Part shown: in pieces, positions 7,111 through 14,820 of the stretch | How positions within the stretch are numbered: position 1 is the first letter of the stretch | Layout of the letters: the number at the start of each line of letters is the position of its first letter | Translations under genes and position numbers: made by a program | Notes under the pieces: model-generated | Told to the model about the DNA's origin: nothing | The model's input: the letters and a program-made list of their open reading frames with translations, nothing else | Database searches by the model: none | From: Planctomycetota bacterium | GTDB taxonomy: Bacteria > Planctomycetota > MHYJ01 > JACPRB01 | Direction of reading: 5' to 3' | DNA: 25,602 nt | Assembly (NCBI GenBank): GCA_016200125.1 | Contig: JACQFK010000117.1 | Coordinates: 1-25,602 of the forward strand

Positions 7111-10043
7111 CTATCCCGGCTTCGTCCACAAGTGCCGGCTCTGCCGCCCGCGCCAGATCACATAAAGCACGGGGATGACGAAGAGCGTCAGTACGGTGAG
7201 CGACACCAGGCCGCCCCACCGACGAGGGCCACCATGCCGACGTAGACCGCGATCGACGTGTTGAAGCCGAGGGCCGACATCAGCCAGATCGAGCCCACGA
7301 GCGAGAAGGGAACCGACGTCATGACCAGGAGCGCCTGGGTAGCGCCTTTGAAATTGAGATAGAGGATGCCGAAGATGATGAAGAGCGTGAGCTGGATGAC
7401 GAACTGGAGCCTCTCGCGGATGCGTTCCAGGAACTCGTACTGACCCGTCCACTGGAGACGGTATCCCGGCTGCAGGGTCAGGGCCTTCGCGACCGCAGCT
7501 TTGGCGTCCTTCACGTAGCCGCCGATGTCGCGGCCTTCCACGTCCACGTAGACCCATCCGGTGAGCGAGCCCGCCTCGTCCTTGATCATGGGCGGACCCA
7601 TCACGGTCTCGAAGCGGCCGAGCTGGGCCAGCGGCACCTGGATCGTGTCGGAACCCCCGGCCGCCATCGCGATGGCGCTCTTGTCGGCCTTGATCATCGT
7701 GGAGACGAGGACGCGCTTGAGGGCCTCCGGGTCGTCCCGGAGCTCCCGCGGGTAGCGGACGTTGATCGTGTAGCGTTCCCGCCCTTCGATGGTGCGGTCG
7801 ATGTCCATGCCGCCGATGGCCGTCTCGACGACCTGGAGCACGTCCATGATGCGGAGCCCGTACCGCGCGATCTCGTTCCGGTCGGGTTTGAAGTCGAGGT
7901 AGAAGCCCCCCATCTCGCGCTCGGCGTACACGCTCCGGGTCCCCTTCACGCCGCGAAGGATGCCTTCGAGATGCTCGCCGATTCCGGCGATCTCCTTGAG
8001 ATCGGGGCCGAACACTTTGATCCCGATCGGCGTCCGAATCCCGGTCGTGAGCATGTCCACCCGGGCCTTGATCGGCATGGTCCAGGCGCTCTGGAGGCCC
8101 GGCGTCTCGACCGCCTGGGCAAGATCCCGCAGGAGCTGCTCGGAGGTCATGCCCTTTCGCCACCGGGACTTGGGCTTGAGCGAGACGACCGTCTCGATCA
8201 TGGAGAGCGGCGCCGGATCGGTCGGAGTTTCCGCCCGGCCGGCCTTCCCGAAGACATGGTCCACTTCGGGGAAACGCTTGAGGGCGCGGTCCTGGAAGGA
8301 CACGATGCGCTTGGCTTCTTCGATCGAGAGCCCCGGCACGCTGATCGGCATGTAGAGCAGGGTCCCCTCGTCCAGCGGCGGCATGAACTCGGATCCCAGG
8401 CGGAGGAAGACCGGCACGGTCGCCGCGAGCGCCCCGGCGAGGAGGAGGAGGAACACGATCCGGAAGCGGAGCACGAACGCCAGGACCGGCCGGTAGGCCG
8501 CGATGAAGAAGCGATTCACGGGATTCTTCTGCTCGGGGACGATCCTCCCCCGGACGAAGATCACCATGAGGGCCGGGACGAGGGTGATGGCGAGCACCGA
8601 GGCGAAGGCCATCGAGAAGGTCTTCGTGTAGGCGAGCGGCTTGAAGAGCCGCCCCTCCTGGGCCTCCAGGACGAAGACCGGCAGGAACGAGATCGCGATC
8701 ACGAGGAGGGATCCGAAGATCGTCCCGCCGACTTCCTTGGCCGCGCCCAGGATCACTTCGGTCCGATCCGCCCCCGGCCCCGCCTTCTCGAGCTTCTTGT
8801 GGGCGTTCTCGACGAAGACGACCGCGCCGTCGACCATGTCGCCGATCGCGATGATGATTCCGGCGAGCGACATGATGTTCGAGGTGAGGCCCATCAGGAA
8901 CATGGGGACGAAGGAGAGGAGGACGGCCACCGGGAGCGTCAGGATCGCGACGAGCGAGGATCGGAAGTGGAGGAGGAAGATCACGATCATGAGGCCGACC
9001 ACTATCCCCACCTGGATGAGCGAGGAGGTGAGCGTGTCGACCGACTCCCGGATCAACATCGAGCGGTCGTAGGTCGCGACGAGCTCCACGCCTTTCGGGA
9101 AGGAGGGCTTGAGCTCCTCCAGGCGGGCCTTGACGCGGTCGATGACCTTGAGGGCGTTCTCGCCGAACCGCATGACCACGATGCCGCCGGCGGTTTCGCC
9201 CTCCCCGTCGAGCTCGGCGAAGCCGCGGCGGATGTTGCCGCCCACCTGCACGGCGGCGATGTCCCGGAGCAGGATGGGCGTCCCCGCGCCGTTCGTGCCG
9301 ACCGCGACCTTCTCGAGGTCGGCAACGCCTTCGACGTAGCCCCGGCCGCGGACGACGTACTCGTGCTCGGCGAACTCCAGGGTCCGGCCCCCGACGTCGG
9401 CGTTGGACATCTTGACCGCGGAGATGACCTCCTGAAGGGGGATCCGGTACGCCAGGAGCCGAAGCGGGTCGATCGTGATCTGATACTGCTTCTCGTAGCC
9501 TCCGACGGATGCGACCTCCGCGACCCCGGGCACCGACGAGAGCGCGTAGCGGAGGTGCCAATCCTGAAAAGATCGCAACTCCGAAAGGTCATGCTTCCCC
9601 GTTCGGTCGACGAGCGCATACTCGAAGACCCATCCCACGCCCGTGGCGTCCGGGCCGATCTGTGGGGTGACCTCCGGCGGCAGCCGGCCCTGGAGCTTCG
9701 AAAGCGATTCGAGGGTGCGGCTCCGGGCCCAGTAGATGTCGGTGCCTTCCTCGAAGATGACGTAGACGAAGGACATCCCGAACATCGTGAAGCCGCGGAC
9801 GGCCTTCACCTTGGGAGCGCCCAGGAAGTTGGTCACGATGGGATAGGTGACCTGGTCCTCGACAAGCGTGGGACTGCGCCCCATCCACTCCGTGAACACG
9901 ATCACCTGGGTATCCGAGAGGTCTGGGAGGGCGTCGAGCGGGGTGCTCCTCAGGGCCCAGATTCCCCCGCCGGCCGCGAGCAAGGTCGCCACGATGACGA
10001 TTGCGCGGTTCCGGCCGCACCAGTCGATGATTCGCGCGACCAT
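7111..10043 (-). pseudogene. cusA: CusA-like Cu(I)/Ag(I) RND efflux pump with internal deletion and frameshift
   Basis: Heavy-metal RND inner-membrane pump from the ATG at 10043. The three periplasmic methionines of E. coli CusA (573, 623, 672) appear to match Met565 (LLYMPIS), Met615 (PLSMIET) and Met664 (RVDMLTTG), with identical 50- and 49-residue spacings. This supports monovalent copper/silver export. The TM4 region reads IAIGDMVDGAVVFVENAHKK. Residues 1 to about 942 are intact up to VYVGMVALVG near 7218. After this the frame enters nonsense and stops at 7188. The normal C-terminus (GGLVSLTVLTLFVIPVLYVI) resumes in another frame and ends at 7111. About 80 residues, which hold the penultimate transmembrane helices in relatives, are absent. 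Either the gene is inactivated or the assembly is wrong here. It starts two bases after the cusB stop. Confidence 0.88.
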
Positions 10044-10045
10044 GG

Positions 10046-11191
10046 CTAGTTCCCGCCGTGCCCGGCATGACCTCCCGCGGAGCCCGCGGAGCGGAGCCGG
10101 CTTTCCGAATCGAGCATGAACTGGGCGCGCGTGACCACTTCGTCCGCGTCGCCAAGGCCCTGCAGGATCTGGACCCACTCGCCCGCCCGCGAGCCGACCC
10201 GGACCGCCCGCGGTTCGAAGAGTCCCTGGCCCTTGGCGAGGAACACGATCTGGCGGACGCCGGTGTCGATCACGGCATCGGCCGGGATCGTGACCGCCTC
10301 CGGGAGGACGACGTCCAGAAGCGCCGTTCCGTAGGCGCCGGGCCGGATCCGGAGGTATTCGTTCGGGAGTTCGAGGCGCACCTTGACCGTCCGAGTCGTC
10401 GCGTCGACGGTCGGGGCGACGAAGGCGACGGCGGCCGGGAACTCCTCCCCAGTCCCGCCCACGGGGACAAAGCGGCCTCTCATTCCCTTCCGGACCAGAG
10501 GCGCCTCGTACTCGTAGAGGTCGACCAGGACCCATACCCGGGAGAGGTCGGCGATCGTGTAGAGGGTCATGGCGGGCTCCACGTACATGCCGGGGAGCGC
10601 CATCCGTTCCAGGATCACCCCGTCGCGCGGCGAACGGATCGTGACGGTTCGCTGGACCTTGCCGGCCTTCTCGACCTCCGCAATCACGTCGTCGGGCACG
10701 TCCCAGCGCTTGAGCCGGGTGCGGGCGGCGTCGAGGGCGTCGGCGGCCGGTCCCTGGGCCTCCAGCTTCCCGCGGCGGGCCGCGATCAGGAGTTCGTGCT
10801 GGGCGGTCACGAGATCGGGGCTGTAGACCGAGAAGAGCGGATCGCCTTTTCTCACGGACTGACCCACGTAAGCGGCGGAGAACTCCTCGATCCATCCGTT
10901 CCACTTCACGTGGATGTGCGATTCCAGGGTCTCGTCGGTGCGGACAATGCCCACGCTGCGCACGAGCCGGGTCAGCGCCTGCTTGCGTGCCTTTTCGGTG
11001 CGGACGCCGATCTGCTGGACACGCTCCGGAGTCAGGGTCACCCCAGCGTAGCCGGGAAGACCTTCGGCCTCCGTGCCGGTCTTGTGACCCGCGTGCGGGT
11101 CTTGCGGGGCGGCGTCATGGCCTTCATGCTGCCTCAGGGCCAGACCGGCGCCTGCCAGGGCCAGGGGGAGCAGGACGTAGAGCGCTTTCAT
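10046..11191 (-). CDS. cusB: CusB-family periplasmic adaptor of the RND efflux system
   Basis: 381 residues. The N-terminus has an export/anchor helix (MKALYVLLPLALAGAGLAL) followed by a His-rich stretch (RQHEGHDAAPQDPHAGHK), and the C-terminus ends GHAGHGGN; both could bind metal. Membrane-fusion features follow: the lipoyl half-motif WNGWIEEFSAAYVGQSVRKG, the helical hairpin around PDLVTAQHELLIAARRGKLE, the second lipoyl half IRSPRDGVILERMALPGMYV and the beta-barrel IADLSRVWVLVDLYEYE. This protein would bridge CusA and CusC in the periplasm. The methionine-rich metal site of E. coli CusB is not obvious, and histidines may take its place. Its ATG overlaps the end of cusC by four bases and it ends two bases before cusA. 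Confidence 0.93.
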   Translation of the reverse strand: MKALYVLLPLALAGAGLALRQHEGHDAAPQDPHAGHKTGTEAEGLPGYAGVTLTPERVQQIGVRTEKARKQALTRLVRSVGIVRTDETLESHIHVKWNGWIEEFSAAYVGQSVRKGDPLFSVYSPDLVTAQHELLIAARRGKLEAQGPAADALDAARTRLKRWDVPDDVIAEVEKAGKVQRTVTIRSPRDGVILERMALPGMYVEPAMTLYTIADLSRVWVLVDLYEYEAPLVRKGMRGRFVPVGGTGEEFPAAVAFVAPTVDATTRTVKVRLELPNEYLRIRPGAYGTALLDVVLPEAVTIPADAVIDTGVRQIVFLAKGQGLFEPRAVRVGSRAGEWVQILQGLGDADEVVTRAQFMLDSESRLRSAGSAGGHAGHGGN

Positions 11192-12507
11192 TTCGATCCT
11201 CCCAAGGCCCCGAAGTCGAGGGCGCAGAGGGCCTCGAGCCGAGCCACGGCGATTACCTTCATCGATTCCATCCGAATCCCGTCGAGCCTGAGCTCGAGGA
11301 GCGCCCTCTGCGCGTCCAGGAACTCGAGGTAGGAGGCGTTCCCGGCGACCATGTTCTCGCGGATCGCGTCGACGACCTCCTTCGCCTTGGGGATGAGCGT
11401 CGTGCGGAAGAGCGCAGCCTGGCGGTCGCTGTCACGGGCGACGTAGAGCTGGAGCACCACCTGGGCGGCAAGGTCGTCCTTCCGGGCGCGGAGCGCCGCC
11501 TGGGCGGCCCGGATCCCGGCCTCGGCCTCCCGGACCCCCGACCGGATGCGCCCTAGCTGCAGCGGGAGCGTGATCATGGCGCCCAACATCTTTTCCATGG
11601 AACCGCGGATGTCGATGGAGAGCTCGAGGTCGGGAAAGTATGCTTTCTGGGCCAGGTCCAGGGCGTTTTCCCTGCCGCGAACTTCCGCGGCCATCGCTTC
11701 GAGCTCCTTGTTCCGCTCGGCCGCGAGCTCGATGATCCGCGCCTCGTCGGGGGGCGGAGCCGAGGGGAGAAGGGGCGCACGCGGTGAGAGCGGCTCGGAG
11801 GGCGGCCGCGAAATGAGCGCATTCAACTTCGCCAGGGCCGGGGGGCGCTGGGCTTGCCGCTCCCGGAGCAGGTTGTCGGCCATCCCCGCTTCGAGGTCGC
11901 TCTTGGTCACCTCCGCTTGGCGGGCCTTGCCGGCGGCCAAGAGCTGCAGCGTCGTCTCGTAGGCGTCCTTCAGGAGCCTCAGGTTCTCGGCGGCGATCTC
12001 GATCGAGGCGTCGATCCTCAGGAGCTCCTGGCAAGCTTCGATCACGTCGGCCTGGAGCATGAACTTGGAGTCCTCGAAGCGGCGGCGGGCCGCGATCGCC
12101 TCCTCGAGGGCGACCTGGCCGGCTTTCCGGAGCTTGCCCGGGAAGGGGATCATTTGGGAGGCGCCGAGGGTCGTCCGGTTCCACTTGGACATCATTCCCT
12201 TGGAAAAGAGGTAGTCGAAGGAGAGGCGCGGATCCTCCGCTGAGCTCATCTGGGGGACCCGTTCGAGAGCCATCTTCCACTCGAAGAAGGCCTGCTCGAT
12301 GCGGGCATTCGAGTGGAAGGCGTAGTGGAGCACCTCCTCAGGCGAAGGATCGTTTCCCAGGTTGGGGAGGACGCGCTCCCCGTGCGGGATGATGAAGGGC
12401 TTCTGTTGCCGCTCGGATTCCGACCGCTCTTCCTTCTCTCCGGGCACTCCGCAGCCGAGGAGCAGGAGGAGCAGAGTTCCGAGCGGATTGAAGAAGGTTC
12501 GATGCAT
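11188..12507 (-). CDS. cusC: CusC/TolC-family outer-membrane efflux lipoprotein
   Basis: 439 residues. The signal MHRTFFNPLGTLLLLLLGC ends in a lipobox (LLGC), so the mature protein is probably acylated like E. coli CusC. The body shows the two-fold helical layout of outer-membrane factors, with long amphipathic helices and signature pieces such as LSFDYLFSKGMM, IPFPGKLRKAGQVALEEA and, near the end, NASYLEFLDAQRALLELRLD. It forms the outer-membrane exit duct for CusBA. It is the first gene of the cusCBA-ATPase operon. The start is odd: GGAG lies only two bases before the ATG, and the sigma-54 element upstream predicts transcription beginning almost at the ATG. No alternative start preserves the signal peptide. 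Confidence 0.91.
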   Translation of the reverse strand: MHRTFFNPLGTLLLLLLGCGVPGEKEERSESERQQKPFIIPHGERVLPNLGNDPSPEEVLHYAFHSNARIEQAFFEWKMALERVPQMSSAEDPRLSFDYLFSKGMMSKWNRTTLGASQMIPFPGKLRKAGQVALEEAIAARRRFEDSKFMLQADVIEACQELLRIDASIEIAAENLRLLKDAYETTLQLLAAGKARQAEVTKSDLEAGMADNLLRERQAQRPPALAKLNALISRPPSEPLSPRAPLLPSAPPPDEARIIELAAERNKELEAMAAEVRGRENALDLAQKAYFPDLELSIDIRGSMEKMLGAMITLPLQLGRIRSGVREAEAGIRAAQAALRARKDDLAAQVVLQLYVARDSDRQAALFRTTLIPKAKEVVDAIRENMVAGNASYLEFLDAQRALLELRLDGIRMESMKVIAVARLEALCALDFGALGGSK

Positions 12508-12519
12508 GACTCCAGAACC

Positions 12520-12534
12520 GCAAGGCCTGTGCCA
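12520..12534 (-). promoter_or_regulatory. Sigma-54 (-24/-12) promoter for the cus operon
   Basis: Reading the minus strand, TGGCAC-AGGCC-TTGC matches the consensus exactly, with ten bases between GG and GC. The predicted start is near 12508, immediately before the cusC ATG, so the transcript would be essentially leaderless. The motif is intergenic and correctly oriented. Confidence 0.68.
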
Positions 12535-12586
12535 TGTGCGCCTTGCCGCGGGAGTCCGGCCGGAGCGGGGAAAAGGCCGTGAAACC

Positions 12587-12600
12587 GCGAAAGATTTCGC
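12587..12600. promoter_or_regulatory. 14-base palindrome upstream of cusC, candidate activator site
   Basis: A perfect inverted repeat (GCGAAA-GA-TTTCGC on the plus strand) is centred about 86 bases upstream of the start predicted from the -24/-12 element. Sigma-54 activators commonly bind dyads 70-150 bases upstream. That it binds an activator is inference. Confidence 0.4.
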
Positions 12601-12640
12601 ATCGGGAGGGCTGCCGATTGGAGTTCGGGGAGGAGGGATT

Positions 12641-12676
12641 TAAAAAGGAAGAGACCTCCCGTTGCCGGGAGATCTC
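12641..12676 (-). terminator. Rho-independent terminator after the secreted-protein gene
   Basis: On the minus strand, GAGATCTCCCG and CGGGAGGTCTC form an 11-pair stem (one G-U) around a GCAA tetraloop, followed by TTCCTTTTTA. It lies 19 bases after the stop of the 138-residue gene and separates that gene from the cus operon. Confidence 0.88.
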
Positions 12677-12695
12677 TCCATCGCTGGAACGGAAC

Positions 12696-13112
12696 CTACT
12701 TCTTGCCGAGGCACTCACCGGCTTCGGTCATGCCGGGGCAGGGCTGCTCGGCACCGTTCACGAGGCAGAAGTGGTACTTGTTCATGTACTTCTTCTCGTA
12801 CACCATCCTCCAAGAGCACTCATGGCCCTTGGCCGCCTCAGCGAACGGGGTTTCGCGGAAGTACACGATCTCGGTGCGCTTGCCGAGGTACTTGAAGCCC
12901 TGGACATCGCCCTCCTTGTTCTCACCCGCAGGCACTTCCTTGAGGTAAGTCTTGGGCATCTCGGTGGGCGTCACATAGCCCTCGGTCCGGAAATAGTGCT
13001 TTCCGTCGAAGGTCCAGATCCACTCCTTGCCCTGCTCCTGCGCCATGGCAGGCGCGGCGATTACGGCCAACAGGCCGAACAGCGCCAGGACTCCGATCAA
13101 TTTCCTGTTCAT
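12696..13112 (-). CDS. Small secreted protein of unknown function
   Basis: 138 residues. The signal peptide ends at about APAMA-QEQ. The mature protein of roughly 114 residues is aromatic- and charge-rich (EWIWTFDGKHYFRTEGYVTP, YMNKYHFCLVNG) and has four cysteines, three of them in the last 30 residues (FCLV, QPCPG, GECLG). Two disulfides are possible. There is no CXXCH, so it is not a c-type cytochrome. I do not recognise the family. The expression signals are unusually complete: an exact sigma-54 element, an AAAGGAGG ribosome binding site at 13118-13125 five bases from the ATG, and a strong terminator. This predicts an abundant, independently regulated single-gene transcript. It lies between the copper efflux and cytochrome operons. 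Confidence 0.88.
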   Translation of the reverse strand: MNRKLIGVLALFGLLAVIAAPAMAQEQGKEWIWTFDGKHYFRTEGYVTPTEMPKTYLKEVPAGENKEGDVQGFKYLGKRTEIVYFRETPFAEAAKGHECSWRMVYEKKYMNKYHFCLVNGAEQPCPGMTEAGECLGKK

Positions 13113-13160
13113 CTTGTCCTCCTTTGCGGTTCATTCCGCTCTTACTTCATCTGAGGTTGC

Positions 13161-13175
13161 GCAAACGCCGTGCCA
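13161..13175 (-). promoter_or_regulatory. Sigma-54 (-24/-12) promoter for the secreted-protein gene
   Basis: Minus-strand TGGCAC-GGCGT-TTGC is an exact consensus match with correct GG-N10-GC spacing. The predicted start is near 13149, leaving a leader of about 37 bases that holds the strong ribosome binding site. This is the best-placed promoter in the window. The rest of 13113-13255 contains no gene and no clear terminator for the cytochrome operon. Confidence 0.8.
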
Positions 13176-13255
13176 TGTCGAATGCCTTCAACCTGAGAGG
13201 GTTGGGGCCCGGAGGGCGGATTTTCCCGGGGTATATGGGGAATTTTATGGGGGCG

Positions 13256-14389
13256 CTACTTGGGCGCTTCGTGGGGCGCGCGCGTGGGGATACCGTAGTG
13301 ATCAAGTTGATACCGCGTGCCGAAGATCCGGATTTCGCGCTCCGAGAAGTGGCCCAGAAGGCCCATCGCCACCGCGAGAATGATGGCGGCGATCCCGAAG
13401 GCGGCGCTGGCGGGGCGCTTGCGGAGGCGCCGCTCGGGAGTCCGGTCGAGCAGCGGCCAGAGGAAGAGCAGCAGCGGGGGGACCAGCGAGACCAGGATGC
13501 CCAGGAGGGCGGGGAAGTACTTCAGCATCTGGTAGGTCGGCAGGAAATACCATTCCGGCTTGATGCCCGCGGGCGTGTTGAGCGGGTCGGCCTTGTCCCC
13601 GATCTCGGGCGGCCACAGGGTGACCAGCGTCAGCATGAACGCGAGAAAGACCGCGAACACCGTAAGCTCTTTGAGGACGTGGTTGGGGTAGAAGGGGCGC
13701 CAGCCCGGGCCCGCGTGGGCTTCCTCCCCCACCCGGTCCATCGTGGCCAGCCCCTGCGTCCGCACCAGGGCCAGGTGGAGGACGACGAGGCCGACGGTCA
13801 CCCAGGGAAGGATGACCACGTGCACGACGTAGAAGCGCAGCAGCGTCTCCTGCGACACCGCCTCGCCCCCAAGCAGGAGGCGCTTCAGGAAGGGGCCGGC
13901 CCCGGGGATCACCCCGGCGATCTCCGTGCCCACCGTGGTCGCCCAGTAGGAAAGCTGGCTCCAGGGAAGCAGGTAGCCGGTGAAGCAGAAGGTCAGCATG
14001 GCGCCGAAGATCAGGACGCCGATCATCCAGGTCAGCTCGCGGGGCTTCTTGAAGGCGCCCATGAAGAAGGTCCGGGCCATGTGCAGCAGGAGGAGCAGGA
14101 CCATCAGCGTCGAGCCCCAGGAGTGGAGGCCGCGGATGAGCCAGCCGAAGGCGGCCTTCGCGGAGATGTAGCGGACGCTGTCGAAGGCGTGGTCGGTGGT
14201 CGGACGGTAGTAGACCATGAGCAGGATGCCCGTCACGATCTGGTTGGCCAGGAGGAAGAGGAGCAGGCTGCCGAAGGTGTGGAACCAGGAGACATTGGGA
14301 GGAAGGGGCTTCGCCGCCTGCGCCCGGCCGAAGGCCCGGATCGACTCCATGGGGAGCCGCGCGGCCAGCCAGTCGGAGACGCGGCTCAA
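13256..14389 (-). CDS. Cytochrome b of a bc-type quinol oxidase complex
   Basis: 377 residues. The start is probably the TTG at 14389, overlapping the Rieske stop by four bases (TTGA), which gives the usual N-terminus LSRVSDWLAARL. The haem-b ligands are visible: His in GLHSWGS and LLHMART have 13 residues between them, and His in YVVHVVI and VLHLALV have 14, the b6-type spacing. The Qo-site PEWY motif is in IKPEWYFLPTYQMLKYFP. The chain fuses the b6-like half and the subunit-IV-like half, with about eight transmembrane helices, and ends in a soluble tail. It oxidises quinol and passes electrons to the Rieske protein and across the membrane. It is the last gene of the operon. Confidence 0.94.
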   Translation of the reverse strand: MSRVSDWLAARLPMESIRAFGRAQAAKPLPPNVSWFHTFGSLLLFLLANQIVTGILLMVYYRPTTDHAFDSVRYISAKAAFGWLIRGLHSWGSTLMVLLLLLHMARTFFMGAFKKPRELTWMIGVLIFGAMLTFCFTGYLLPWSQLSYWATTVGTEIAGVIPGAGPFLKRLLLGGEAVSQETLLRFYVVHVVILPWVTVGLVVLHLALVRTQGLATMDRVGEEAHAGPGWRPFYPNHVLKELTVFAVFLAFMLTLVTLWPPEIGDKADPLNTPAGIKPEWYFLPTYQMLKYFPALLGILVSLVPPLLLFLWPLLDRTPERRLRKRPASAAFGIAAIILAVAMGLLGHFSEREIRIFGTRYQLDHYGIPTRAPHEAPK

Positions 14390-14820
14390 ACCTTCACCTT
14401 CAGCTCGTTGCCCACCTGGATCACTTCGTAGGAGGGAAGCGGCCGCGGCGGCGGCCCGCTGATCACCTGTCCGTCCGGCCCGAACACGCCGGCATGGCAG
14501 GGGCAGAGGATCTTCCGGGTCGCGGGATCCCACTTCACGATGCAGCCCAGGTGGGTGCAGATGGCCGAGAAGGCCCGGAACTTCTTTCCCTCGAGCGCTA
14601 CCACGAGGACGGGCTTTCCCTCCCCCTGGATCAGGCGGGCCGTCGAGCTTTCAAACGTGTCCGCAGGTCCCGCCGGGACCAGGGTATCGCGGGGACCCCG
14701 GCTGCTCGCGGGCAGGAGATAGGCGAAAGCGGGGAGGGCCATCCCGCCCGCGCAGGCGGCGAGGCCGCCCTTGATGGCGGCGTCCATGAAGCCGCGTCTC
14801 GACGGCAGCGGCTCGGTCAT
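14386..14820 (-). CDS. Rieske iron-sulfur protein of the bc-type complex
   Basis: 144 residues. The N-terminus MTEPLPSRRGFMDAAIKGGL has a twin-arginine-like SRRGFM motif before a hydrophobic helix (AACAGGMALPAFAYLL), so it is probably exported folded by Tat and kept as an anchor. The [2Fe-2S] ligand boxes are CTHLGC and CPCHAG, about 20 residues apart, followed by the Pro loop SGPPPRPLPSYEV. It carries electrons from quinol at the cytochrome b Qo site to the next acceptor, here presumably the nonahaem cytochrome. Four-base overlaps join it to both neighbours (nonahaem gene upstream, cytochrome b gene downstream), which implies tightly coupled synthesis. Confidence 0.96.
   Translation of the reverse strand: MTEPLPSRRGFMDAAIKGGLAACAGGMALPAFAYLLPASSRGPRDTLVPAGPADTFESSTARLIQGEGKPVLVVALEGKKFRAFSAICTHLGCIVKWDPATRKILCPCHAGVFGPDGQVISGPPPRPLPSYEVIQVGNELKVKV

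Noticed and set aside
10044..10904. Long N-terminal extension of the cusA frame
   Set aside because: It reads through cusB in another frame, is Arg/Gly/Pro-rich and has no RND homology. The ATG at 10043 follows the cusB stop by two bases.
13176..13255. Possible terminator after cytochrome b
   Set aside because: Only a five-pair C/G stem with a long loop and no T-run was found.
14390..14533. Upstream extension of cytochrome b to an ATG at 14533
   Set aside because: It lies wholly within the Rieske gene and is low-complexity Arg/Ala. The TTG at 14389 gives the normal family N-terminus.
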